DNA from: Spirosoma sp. | Lineage (GTDB): Bacteria; Bacteroidota; Bacteroidia; Cytophagales; Spirosomataceae | Assembly (NCBI GenBank): GCA_025351545.1 | Contig: JANXVQ010000341.1 | Location: forward strand, 1-12,361 | DNA: 12,361 nucleotides | Direction: 5' to 3' | In this document: piece by piece, positions 5,085-12,332 of the stretch | How the letters are laid out: the number at the start of each line of letters is the position of its first letter | Numbering within the stretch: position 1 is the stretch's first letter | Made by a program: the position numbers and the translations under genes | The notes under the pieces: model-generated | What the model was told of the DNA's origin: nothing | Seen by the model: only the letters and a program-made list of their open reading frames with translations | Databases searched by the model: none

Positions 5085-6010
5085 ATGCTGATCCACCTTC
5101 ACGAAATCGTTGATGACCGGCTGTGTTATGAAAAGGTACGGGAGTTGCGCTGGGCAGAGGGCGTAAAATGCCCGCATTGTGCTTCATCAGCTTACCGGCA
5201 GCATGGCCATCACAACAGCACGGGAAATCGGTATCAGTGCAAAGCGTGTAATCGCTATTAGGACGACTTAACGAATACAATTTTTGAAGGACATCACCAG
5301 CCGCTAAAGGTCTGGATACTTTGCCTTTACCTAATGGGACTGAATCTGTCCAATGCTCAAATTGCCCGTGAATTAGGCTTAAACGCGTCTGATCTGCATC
5401 AAATGGCCTCCCCATTTCGGGAAGGTGTTTATGAAAAACGTCCAGTAGTCGTCTTGTCGGGTCAGGTTGAAGCGGACGAATTATAGGTGATTGCAGGCCA
5501 CAAAGGTCAACCCGAAGCGGTAAAAAAAAGTGCAGAAAGCCTCGACGCCGAGGCCTAAAAGGTAAGCGCGGAGGTGGGACCGCGGCTGATGATAAGCCAC
5601 CCGTGCTGGGGTTAATAGCCCGAAACGGGTTGGTACGAATCTGGTTACTGGACAATGTACAGCGCAAAACCATTGAGCCTATTATTGGGCAAACGGTCAG
5701 TGAAGGCAGTACCTTATATACAGACGAATACAACATATATAATTGGTCATCAACTTATGATGACCACAAAACGGTCAATCACAGTCAAGGTGAATATGCC
5801 CGTGATGAAGATGGTGATGGTCGTTATGAGGTACATGTGAACACGATGGAATGCGTTTGGAGTCTGCTACGTCCTTGGCTGCGGGTGCATCGGGGTCTGT
5901 CTCAAGAACGTTTGCCTTATTACTTGGGCTTCTTCGAGTGCTTGTATAATTTAAGAAAACGGGGGCAGTTAGCTCTTTCTGGTTTGCTGACTCTATTGAT
6001 AACAACTTGA
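5085..6010 (+). pseudogene. IS1595-family transposase, two nonsense codons and a frameshift
   Basis: ATG at 5085 opens a zinc-ribbon N-terminus (CPHC then CKAC) followed by NTIFEGHHQPLKVWILCLYL, the family hallmark, then EADEL (first catalytic Asp), YTDEYNIYNW (second), and NTMECVWSLLRPWLR leading to YYLGFFECLYNLR. Lesions: TAG at 5259-5261 after NRY, where an aromatic residue is expected before DDLTNTIF; TAG at 5484-5486, replacing the Tyr of ADELYVIAGHKG; and a one-base deficit in the A8 run at 5522-5529, after which the rest is read in another frame to TGA 6008-6010. The A-run (A AAA AAA G) is a plausible -1 slippery site, but the two stops make programmed frameshifting irrelevant here. 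An IS long past activity. Confidence 0.88.
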
Positions 6011-6077
6011 AACCCGAATTGAGCCATAGTATTTATGCATTTAAAGGTCCAGGATAGCAAGGGTGTAACAGAAGGCG

Positions 6078-6533
6078 TTAATGGCCAGCTATTAAATAGC
6101 TAATATGGGAAGAACCTATCGTTTTCGATAACTTTTTAACCAGTTCATTCAGCGCAATAAAACCACCTTTTTCGATTCCGCTACCCGATCCCTTATTGGC
6201 CAAAGGCACGTTGTTATATTGATTGCCCAAAATCTCGGCCTCTCCCTGGCCACTAAAAACAACGGTGTTAGTGATGAAACCAACGATTACTTTTATCGAC
6301 ATAGCCTCCCCCATATTTTTGTATTCTGTTATCAAATACCCTTTTCCCTTATCCGACTGGTCAATAAAAAATCCAGCCGATTCAAGTCTGAAGGAGATTA
6401 TGTCAAACAGAATGGAGTCAGACAGAGCGGTAGCGAGTTCAATCCGGCTCGCTCCTTTGGGGATATTTGGTTTTTGTGAATAACCGGTAATGGTAAACAA
6501 TAAGAGCAGAAGTATATAGAGGCTGCTTTTCAT
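6078..6533 (-). CDS. Small exported hypothetical protein (151 aa)
   Basis: Family not recognised. The N-terminus MKSSLYILLLLLFTITGYSQ is a clear type I signal peptide, cleaved after GYSQ, with no Cys for lipidation, so a periplasmic or secreted protein is expected. The mature part begins KPNIPKGASRIELATALSDS, then a helix (ILFDIISFRLESAGF) and alternating strands (GYLITEYKNM; MSIKVIVGFITNTVVFSGQ), ending with a helix (IALNELVKKLSKTIG). This alpha/beta outline resembles short Bacteroidota proteins with a single small domain, but I cannot name it. Start ATG 6533 gives the full signal, and a good promoter sits 20-50 nt upstream. No lesions. Confidence 0.75.
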   Translation of the reverse strand: MKSSLYILLLLLFTITGYSQKPNIPKGASRIELATALSDSILFDIISFRLESAGFFIDQSDKGKGYLITEYKNMGEAMSIKVIVGFITNTVVFSGQGEAEILGNQYNNVPLANKGSGSGIEKGGFIALNELVKKLSKTIGSSHISYLIAGH

Positions 6534-6551
6534 GGCAAAGAAGGTTTGTCA

Positions 6552-6580
6552 CAAATATAATGCAAGTCCAAACAGATCAA
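6552..6580 (-). promoter_or_regulatory. Promoter of the exported protein gene
   Basis: On the minus strand 6559-6552 reads TATATTTG, a perfect TAnnTTTG box. TTG at 6580-6578 lies 18 nt upstream. Transcription would start near 6546, about 13 nt before the ATG at 6533. Confidence 0.55.
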
Positions 6581-6660
6581 GTTATAATGTCGATTAGGGT
6601 AATTTTATTACTTGACCAGTTTCAAGATTTATGCCTATTAGGGTCTGTAGTGCAAAACGG

Positions 6661-6699
6661 GGCCAAAATGAAAATAGGGCTTCTCATTTGGCCTTTTTT
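6661..6699 (+). terminator. Hairpin with T6 tract, terminator-like in the plus direction
   Basis: GGCCAAAATGA (6661-6671) and TCATTTGGCC (6684-6693) pair with one bulged A and are followed by T6 (6694-6699). The right arm also holds the last codons and stop of the minus-strand resolvase remnant. Just left, 6641-6660 begins GGGTCTGTAG and ends AAAACGG, loosely like a Tn3-family terminus. Confidence 0.45.
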
Positions 6700-7139
6700 A
6701 CAGGTGCAGGTGATTGTTGGTTAGCCCGCACATAGGCGTACAGCATTGGCTTGCTAATCGACAGCATCTCACATATCTTCTTGACCGATGTCTTTTTAGC
6801 TTCATAGAGCTGAACAGCCAACTGTTGCTTGTCTACAGTCAATAGTTTGGGCCGTCCCCCCACCGTCCCCGCGCCCGTGCAGCCCACAGACCTGTCATCG
6901 TCCGCTCCTGAATCAAATTGCGCTCGAACTCCGCCAACGCCAAACAGATGGAACACTAACTTACCCGTTGACGTCGATGTGTCAATCGATTCGTGCAGAC
7001 TCTTCAAAGCGACACCCTGGCTTTCCAGATAAGCGACCCAATCAATGAGGTCTTTCAGAGAGCGGCCTAATCGGTCCAATCGCCAGACCACCAGGGTGTC
7101 GCCCTGCCGTAAGCGTTTCTTTACTAAACGTCCCTTCAA
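6684..7139 (-). pseudogene. Tn3/Hin-type serine resolvase remnant with N-terminus missing
   Basis: Reads leftward from 7139. RQGDTLVVWRLDRLGRSLKDLIDWV contains the DRLGRS active-site block, and the C-terminus SVKKICEMLSISKPMLYAYVRA is a normal helix-turn-helix. The first 50-60 residues, including the YARVS serine, are absent: an in-frame TAA lies at 7140-7142, so the TTG at 7139 is not a real start. Between FHLFG and GRPKLL about 25 residues are nonsense in the current frame, but another frame encodes AEFERNLIQERTMTGLWAA. A 2-nt loss near 6937-6939 and a 1-nt loss in the C6 run at 6856-6861 cancel out, leaving an open but wrong segment. Non-functional. Possibly a leftover of a Tn3-like transposon whose end may be at 6641-6660. 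Confidence 0.8.
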
Positions 7140-7173
7140 TTAAGGTTGGAGACATCTACAAAAAAGTACGGAA

Positions 7174-7184
7174 GGGGCCGCCCC
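7174..7184. repeat. GC-rich motif GGGGCCGCCCC
   Basis: Shares the decamer GGGGCCGCCC with copy A of the 16-nt insertions (3963-3972) and with 7307-7316. The tail (GATA) differs from the AGCG/TGCG tail of the insertion family, so membership is uncertain. Confidence 0.4.
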
Positions 7185-7306
7185 GATAATGCTCACTGCT
7201 TGGTTGCGGTCTCACTCCGACGTACTTCGCTACGATAGATTTCATAGCCTTTTGACCGGGTCGCCCGAGGGTTAGCCGTCGTTGTGCGATGGGCAGGAAA
7301 TTAAGC

Positions 7307-7316
7307 GGGGCCGCCC
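7307..7316. repeat. GC-rich motif GGGGCCGCCC
   Basis: Preceded by C as in copy A (CGGGGCCGCCC is identical over 11 nt) but followed by TACGG. Same decamer as at 7174. Confidence 0.4.
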
Positions 7317-7518
7317 TACGGTGGTCACCGTGATGCGGTCAGTACCATCTAAATCTTCAACTTTACACCAGACAGCCTAAGCTATTTCATGGCCAATAAT
7401 CTGGCGCTTTTACCGTCCCGGTCTAGCGTTTAAGCACCTATTCCACATAATTATTCAACTTAACTAAATGTATAAAAAATAAATGTTAATTCAGTCACTG
7501 TACAAGACAAATTAATAG

Positions 7519-7526
7519 TAAATTTG
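7519..7526 (+). promoter_or_regulatory. -7 box of the AAA ATPase gene
   Basis: TAAATTTG is a perfect TAnnTTTG. The -33 region has only CTG (7498-7500), 18 nt upstream. The predicted start near 7533 leaves a leader of about 20 nt before the TTG start. Confidence 0.5.
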
Positions 7527-7551
7527 CTACTTAACTAGCTGAATTAACAGT

Positions 7552-8700
7552 TTGATCTATCCACGAACGATCTTTCCCGCTATTCAAGAACAACTTCGAA
7601 GCAATAAAGTCATTGTTATAACGGGCACACGTCGAGTCGGCAAGACGGTGCTACTTCGACAGATTCAAGAACAAACAAAGCTGATAACCTTATGGCTGAA
7701 CGGAGAAGACTTTGACGTGCAGGCACTGCTGGCGCAGCGGAGTGTGGCCGCCTATGGACGATTGTTGGGTGATACCGAACTACTACTTATCGACGAAGCC
7801 CAAGCAGTACCCGAAGTTGGGCGGGTGTTGAAGTTGATGATCGACGCCTTCGCCAAACTAACCATTATTGCCACAGGCTCATCGGCGTTTGACCTAACCA
7901 ATCAGACAGGCGAACCGCTAACCGGTCGACGGATACATTTTGACTTGTTTCCTCTTGCCCAATTGGAATTAGGGCGTAAAGAGAATAGCCTGCAAACTCG
8001 ACAGCAACTCGAAGACCGACTCGTTTTCGGGAGTTATCCCGAGGTAGTCGGCTTGGCAACTTCGGTCCAGAAAGTAGATTACTTACGTGAATTGGTCAAT
8101 TCTTACCTGCTCAAAGATATCCTGATGTATGAACAGGTGAAGAACTCGGCCAAGTTGCTCCAGCTTTTGCAACTCATCTCCTTGCAAGCGGGTGGTGAAG
8201 TATCCTACGACGAGTTAGGTCGGCAATTAGGTATCAGTAAAAGCACGGTCGAACGATACCTGGATCTGTTAGCCAAAGTGTTCATCATCTTCCGACTGGG
8301 TGGTTACAGTAATAACCTGCGCAAGGAGATTACCAAAAGCTCCAAATGGTATTTCTTTGATAACGGCATTCGAAATGCCCTGATTCCCAACTTTAGCTTA
8401 TTGGCCCAACGCCAGGATATAGGGGCGTTATGGGAAAATTATCTGATAGCCGAACGGCGTAAAGCCAATAGCTACCAGCGTCGTGCGGTCGAACCCTATT
8501 TCTGGCGCACGTATGATGGGCAAGAGATTGATTTGCTCGAACAAGAGGATGGCCATCTATCCGCGTTTGAGTTTAAATGGCAAAATCGGCGGGTACGGGT
8601 ACCGGGTTCGTTCGACAAGGCTTATCCGAATGCGACATTCGAGGTGGTTCACCAAGAGAATTACGTAGACTTTATCGTGCCCTCCTCTCCTGCCAGTTGA
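7552..8700 (+). CDS. AAA_14/DUF4143 ATP-binding protein
   Basis: 382 aa, intact and of normal family length. N-terminal AAA ATPase: Walker A GTRRVGKT (25-32), Walker B LLLIDEAQ (77-84), a sensor-1-like IATGSSAF (106-113). A winged-helix segment follows (EVSYDELGRQLGISKSTVERYLDLL, 216-240). The C-terminal DUF4143 domain ends in a PD-(D/E)xK-nuclease-like motif: Asp327 in QEIDLLE and the E340-F-K342 pair in AFEFKW. The cellular role of this common family is not established; proposals include defence, toxin-antitoxin or mobile-element functions. The TTG start at 7552 is forced, as an in-frame TGA lies at 7540-7542 and no ATG follows in the N-terminal region before Walker A. It stands alone between remnants, the one clearly intact gene of this half apart from fic. 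Confidence 0.9.
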   Translation: MIYPRTIFPAIQEQLRSNKVIVITGTRRVGKTVLLRQIQEQTKLITLWLNGEDFDVQALLAQRSVAAYGRLLGDTELLLIDEAQAVPEVGRVLKLMIDAFAKLTIIATGSSAFDLTNQTGEPLTGRRIHFDLFPLAQLELGRKENSLQTRQQLEDRLVFGSYPEVVGLATSVQKVDYLRELVNSYLLKDILMYEQVKNSAKLLQLLQLISLQAGGEVSYDELGRQLGISKSTVERYLDLLAKVFIIFRLGGYSNNLRKEITKSSKWYFFDNGIRNALIPNFSLLAQRQDIGALWENYLIAERRKANSYQRRAVEPYFWRTYDGQEIDLLEQEDGHLSAFEFKWQNRRVRVPGSFDKAYPNATFEVVHQENYVDFIVPSSPAS

Positions 8701-8770
8701 CATAGGTTATTCTGGCCACGACTGGATAAGCTGCCATAACCGTTCAGTAAAACCTCCCGCCTGTCAAAAA

Positions 8771-8841
8771 TGGACTTGCTACTGTTTACTGGACACTAGA
8801 TTAAGCATGCTCTTTCTGTCCAGTAAACGGTAGCAAGTCCA
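8771..8841. repeat. Long inverted repeat (25-bp arms, 21-nt loop)
   Basis: Arms 8771-8795 and 8817-8841 are complementary at 24 of 25 positions. A further copy of GTAGCAAGTCC, the outer part of the right arm, follows at 8846-8856. It could be a MITE-like palindrome or a terminator for leftward transcripts, since on the minus strand it is followed by TTTTTG. The 200-nt gap 8701-8901 holds no gene otherwise. Confidence 0.65.
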
Positions 8842-8901
8842 AAATGTAGCAAGTCCGCAGCAGGTAAATTATGTTCCTGTATGATTTGGTCAATGTTCTC
8901 G

Positions 8902-8921
8902 CAGCAGTTTCTAATTTGGGT
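8902..8921 (+). repeat. Terminal inverted repeat, left end of the DDE IS
   Basis: 20 bp, matching 10258-10277 perfectly in reverse complement. Confidence 0.85.
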
Positions 8922-8943
8922 ATTTTCAAGTAATTTCGGCTCC

Positions 8944-10234
8944 CTACAAGTAGGCAGTTTCTTGATATAAATGCCTAAAACTGGTTAGTGGTTTGACCAT
9001 AAATAAGGCTCGGAAGGTGTGCCAAAGTTTGGCCTTTGTTTTAGCTTCCTTCCATAAAACCTGAAAAGGTTGACTACACCACTGAATCAGTTGATCGGTG
9101 GTGAAGGCCATCAGCATCAGATAAGCCAGTGTGGTGGCCAGATGCTGCTGACCATGACCATAATTATGGCCAAACCCGTAGCCTTGATTCTTCAACGTGT
9201 TAAAGGTCTCGTTCTCAATTTTCCAGCGACTACGACCCGCTTGCATGATCTCCATCACATTTTTCTTACTGATTATCAGTGAAGTAACCCAACTAAAGGG
9301 GGTCGTTTTACCGTTGCCATCCACCTGCTGATAATGGATAAAATTGACTTTATAAGCTGGGTTAGCCTCATTCAGAGCTGTCCCATTAAAAAACTCAAAC
9401 CGATGAACGGCCCCTTTTTCATCGCGGTAGGTATGCATTTGGAGTAGGTTGCCTGTCTTTCGGAGAGCCTCCCATTTGGTAAACAGGGCTTTATGTCCGT
9501 CGGGTTTAACCCCCATGATAAAGTCCCATTTATTGTCTCGAACTTGCTTGATATGGGGCCCTGTCGCATACAGGGCATCGTTAACATAGAGCAACCGCTG
9601 GCCTGTATAAGACAGGGCCATTGCTTTTAAGAGCCGTTTATCCGCACTACGTTCGCAATCGTTTTTGGTGGCCCCGTCCTGACAAACGATAGGTTCGGCC
9701 CCCACCACAAAAACCGCTGCCTGCTGCGGATGTACCAAGACTGAACACAGCATTGAATGGGTATAAGCGGTCGTGCCATCGCGGTGGGTTTTGACTAAGC
9801 AATGGGGGCAATGCACTTTAGTAGAATGAAAGTGTTCCACACCGTAAACACTGATAATGAGGAATTTATCCAACCATCGGTACGTTTTCAATACGCCCAA
9901 TCTGGCTAATCAGTTGTAGGTCTTTGCCCAGAATGGCTGTAGTGTAGCGGGGTCTGTTTTATCAAGGACATTGCGCATCTGCACAGAGCGTTTTTATGCC
10001 AAAAAGCGTGTGTAGATTATGGGCTTCTTGCTGGGTCTGGGTTTCAAAGGCCAGCAAAGAGGGGTACTTTAAGGCGAACATGGCGTAGGCACTCAGCAGC
10101 ACATCAGGTAACGAAAAGGAACGGTTGGCCGCCCGTTTATCGGTGAATGAACTAAACCAAGTACGCAGAGTCGCTACTTCGGTATCCAAACACACGGCTT
10201 GCTGTAATTGTTGGTAGGTTTGACGCATTCTCAC
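8944..10234 (-). pseudogene. DDE (IS4-like superfamily) transposase, broken
   Basis: Reads leftward from about 10234 (GTG; ATG at 10228 is an alternative). The N-terminal part has RSFSLPDVLLSAYAMFALKYPSLL and stops after CADAQ. An apparent 8-nt deletion between short ATGCGCA repeats near 9975-9990 shifts the frame; beyond it the other frame gives MRNVLDKTDPATLQPFW. A TGA replaces a Trp codon just upstream of LARLGVLKTY. The rest (8944-9900) is open: GVEHFHSTKVHC, YVNDALYATGP, RWKIENETFNTLKNQGYGFGHNYGHG. In relatives I recall Asp at the position just before GVEHF; here it is Tyr (SVYGVEHF), so the first catalytic acid is lost. The Asp of VNDALY and Glu of KIENE remain. Inactive. The exact IS family name is uncertain. 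Confidence 0.85.
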
Positions 10235-10257
10235 AAACTACGAAATCCATCAGTACA

Positions 10258-10277
10258 ACCCAAATTAGAAACTGCTG
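10258..10277 (-). repeat. Terminal inverted repeat, right end of the DDE IS
   Basis: Perfect inverted copy of 8902-8921, marking the junction with the DUF2971 gene. Confidence 0.85.
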
Positions 10278-10485
10278 ATGTTTTGACCAAAGTGAGCGAA
10301 ACGCTCTTCTCAAAGTTTGACCCTGTGAAGAGCGTTTCACCAAATGAAGTTATTTTGCTCCTCTCTACTAGAGCGTCTATGTGCGGTGTTACTTCAAATG
10401 GATCATTAAAGGAGCCCGGTTGCGTGAATCGGAGCATACCACTGGTTAAGACTTCGAAACGCGATAAATATTTATATAATATCAT
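10278..10485 (-). pseudogene. DUF2971 protein, N-terminal fragment cut by the DDE IS
   Basis: From ATG 10485, MILYKYLSRFEVLTSGMLRFTQPGSFNDPFEVTPHI is the typical DUF2971 opening (YKY, then RFTQP-x-x-FNDPFE). After LVKT the frame enters the IS terminal repeat and stops at 10231. DUF2971 proteins are usually several times longer; function is unknown, often in defence or mobile neighbourhoods. Left of the IS, minus-strand 8900-8842 reads ENIDQIIQEHNLPAADLLHF in one frame. This could be a surviving C-terminal scrap of the same gene, but the middle is absent. Confidence 0.75.
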
Positions 10486-10605
10486 TTAATCCTGTGATTC
10501 TTTTCTCGGATGGTATAGTACAAGGGCATAGACAAAAGAAAATAGGTCTCTTGGAGCGACTTAAATATGCTACATTTACAGATACAATACAGATATAATA
10601 CGGAT

Positions 10606-11673
10606 ATGACATTTGAGAATAAGCTTCAGTTTGACTTTTCGACCATGCAAGAAGTAATTCGTCGAATTGGCTTAATTGATGCCTTTGGGGGGAAGTGGGG
10701 AGCCATTGAGCAGAAAAATAATCGATATCTGAGAGAGCTGCGTAGAGTAGCGACCATTGAAAGTATTGGTTCATCAACGCGGATTGAAGGGGCAGTTCTG
10801 ACCAATGAGGAAGTTGAAAAGTTAGTCCGGAATGTAAAAATTACCGAGTTCAAAACCCGGGATGAACAGGAGGTTTTTGGCTACTATGAAGCATTAGACT
10901 TAATTCTTGATCATGCTAAAGAGATTGACCTGTCGGAGGCTTATGTCAAGCAGCTGCACGGTATCTTACTCCGTTACAGCAACAAGGACCAGCGGCATCG
11001 TGGAGGCTATAAAACGCTCTCGAACCAAGTCGTGGCCAATTATCCAGACGGGAGTCAGCGGGTCATCTTCAATACAACGGCTCCCCATCTGACCGAAGGT
11101 GAGATGTATGAAATGGTTAACTGGGTTCGTGCTGCTTTAGAAAGTGGTAAAATTCATCCGCTACTAGTCATCGGGCTATTTATCTATGAATTCTTATCAA
11201 TACATCCTTTTCAGGATGGCAATGGCCGGTTGTCACGGCTTATGACTACCCTACTGCTGCTTAAAATGGGTTATGATTTTGCCCAGTATGTATCGTTTGA
11301 GAACATTATTGAGCAGCGCAAGGCCAATTACTATCGAGCGTTAATGGCGGGACAGCAATACCGTAGTACTGATAAGGAAGTGATTGGAGAATGGATGGTA
11401 TTCTTCCTGGATTGTTTGCTAACATTGACAAGCCGGTTAGAAAGCAAGTATGCGTTGTACAAAGATAAAGGGGGGTATCTAAACGAGCGTCAACAACAGG
11501 TGCTGGCAGTGTTACAAGATCATCAGCCCGTTAAGATTAGCGATCTGGCTATTCTATTACCAGACGTGTCAATAAATACGCTAAAAAAAGACTTACAATA
11601 TATGGTCCAACAGGGAATACTTGAGCGGCTTGGCGAGTTGAAGGCAACTGTATATTTAGTGAAATTTAAGTAG
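10606..11673 (+). CDS. Fic family protein (class II-type, with N-terminal inhibitory motif)
   Basis: 355 aa from ATG 10606. An upstream in-frame ATG at 10567 would add 13 residues, but MTFENKLQFDFS fits the usual start of this subfamily. The Fic/DOC core motif is HPFQDGNGRLSR (200-211), with catalytic His200 and the anion-binding NGR, expected to transfer AMP from ATP onto a target protein side chain. The inhibitory motif (S/T)xxxE(G/N) is SSTRIEG with Glu61, placed N-terminally, so the enzyme should be self-inhibited. A flap region YPDGSQRVIFNT (146-157) positions the target. The C-terminal LNERQQQVLAVL...ISDLAILLPDVSINTLKKDLQYMVQQGIL is a winged helix that may bind DNA. No separate antitoxin is adjacent. 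No good TAnnTTTG box was found upstream. Intact and flanked by broken IS elements. Confidence 0.93.
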   Translation: MTFENKLQFDFSTMQEVIRRIGLIDAFGGKWGAIEQKNNRYLRELRRVATIESIGSSTRIEGAVLTNEEVEKLVRNVKITEFKTRDEQEVFGYYEALDLILDHAKEIDLSEAYVKQLHGILLRYSNKDQRHRGGYKTLSNQVVANYPDGSQRVIFNTTAPHLTEGEMYEMVNWVRAALESGKIHPLLVIGLFIYEFLSIHPFQDGNGRLSRLMTTLLLLKMGYDFAQYVSFENIIEQRKANYYRALMAGQQYRSTDKEVIGEWMVFFLDCLLTLTSRLESKYALYKDKGGYLNERQQQVLAVLQDHQPVKISDLAILLPDVSINTLKKDLQYMVQQGILERLGELKATVYLVKFK

Positions 11674-11703
11674 TTAAAATACTAGACTTGTTGCAATGGT
11701 GGT

Positions 11704-12222
11704 TCAACCCCCTATAAACTGGACAGGTATAGCTAATTGGTCTGTTATTGACTCCTCTGGGAGGAATTCTGTTTCTGCTGACTTCTGATTGTCAGCCCAT
11801 TGCCGGGCAAACTTGTCAGGACTCACGTTATTCAAACTACCGTGTAGCCGCTCAGTGTTGTAAAAACACACATACGAGGCCATTAATTCTGCCAATTCAG
11901 TAAGGCTTTGCCACTGGTGCCGTCTAACCAACTCCCGCTCCACAATGGCATGAAAAGACTCAATGTAGCCATCTTCTTCCGGTGTAGCCACATGGCAAAA
12001 CTCCTGATGAATATGCTCAGCAGCAAAAAAAGCCCGGACCGTTTTGGCTGCGAACTGAGACCCGTTATCACTCCGAACGCGGATCAACGCGTGTTGCTCG
12101 ACAGGGATACCTCTTAGCAAGTCTTGCCAAAGGGCTTTGACATCGTGCTGACGAATACTTCCCTGAAGCAGATGGGCTTTGAGTTGACGGGTGAATATGT
12201 CAATCACACTCAGACAAGGCAC
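11704..12222 (-). pseudogene. IS3-family transposase OrfB (integrase core), 5' end broken
   Basis: 172 readable residues from GTG 12222: CLSVIDIFTRQLKAH, then RVRSDNGSQF (Asp52) and DGYIESFHAIVERE (Glu88), spaced 35 residues apart as in the DD(35)E integrase core, and YNTERLHGSLNNVSPDKFA near the end. The first catalytic Asp and the helix-turn-helix half are missing. Upstream the frame holds TGA and TAA within a 93-nt segment flanked by 11-bp direct repeats. If that segment is skipped, TWVTGLAIEIGAVPCLSVID becomes continuous, with Gly where IS3 relatives have the first Asp (W-x-x-D). Inactive. The readable part has no other lesion. Confidence 0.8.
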
Positions 12223-12228
12223 CGCACC

Positions 12229-12239
12229 GATTTCTATAG
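12229..12239. repeat. 11-bp direct repeat, copy 1
   Basis: GATTTCTATAG, identical to 12322-12332, offset 93 nt, both within the IS3 transposase coding strand. The intervening segment adds two in-frame stops. Confidence 0.6.
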
Positions 12240-12321
12240 TACGTTTGAGCTGTATTGCAATAAGAACTCAAAATGGCAGAAATTAGCCTGCTAGTTGAGC
12301 ACCCCGTGTAGGCAAATCCGA

Positions 12322-12332
12322 GATTTCTATAG
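12322..12332. repeat. 11-bp direct repeat, copy 2
   Basis: GATTTCTATAG. Partner of 12229-12239; together they look like a target duplication around an 82-nt insert. Confidence 0.6.

Larger units (their letters stand above)
5038..6025 (+). mobile_element. IS1595-family insertion sequence, decayed (988 bp)
   Basis: Terminal inverted repeats lie at 5038-5060 and 6003-6025 (23 bp, 21 matching), starting GGCTCAATTCGG. They enclose one transposase pseudogene whose stop codon lies inside the right repeat. The 8-bp flanks (TTAATTTA and ATAGTATT) do not form a target duplication, consistent with age or rearrangement. Confidence 0.85.
7143..7518. other. Gene-free stretch, probably mobile-element debris
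   Basis: No coding sequence was recognised on either strand. It contains two GC-rich decamers GGGGCCGCCC (7174-7183 and 7307-7316) about 133 nt apart, which could be the ends of a small degenerate element. The segment between them is more GC-rich than what follows. From about 7440 the sequence turns strongly AT-rich up to the ATPase promoter. Confidence 0.4.
8902..10277 (-). mobile_element. DDE insertion sequence, decayed (1,376 bp), inside a DUF2971 gene
   Basis: Perfect 20-bp terminal inverted repeats, CAGCAGTTTCTAATTTGGGT at 8902-8921 and its reverse complement at 10258-10277. It encloses one minus-strand transposase pseudogene. The right end cuts a DUF2971 reading frame after LVKT. No target duplication is visible at the junctions. 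Confidence 0.85.

Noticed and set aside
5538..5553. 16-nt palindrome GCCTCGACGCCGAGGC as a fourth hairpin insertion
   Set aside because: It encodes the expected basic KPRRRGLKGK stretch of the IS1595 transposase in frame, with a 6-bp stem and no AGCG tail; removal would destroy, not restore, the gene.
5065..5736. 223-codon open frame on the minus strand
   Set aside because: It lies antisense to the IS1595 transposase, whose plus-strand motifs (zinc ribbon, ADEL, YTDEYN) are unmistakable; the Pro/Arg-rich product is a shadow.
6641..6660. Terminus of a Tn3-family transposon
   Set aside because: Only a loose GGGTC...AAAACGG resemblance and no partner end in the window; mentioned in the evidence but not called as a feature.
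10472..10777. 101-codon minus-strand frame and other frames overlapping fic
   Set aside because: Antisense to the well-supported Fic reading frame and its leader; no family features.
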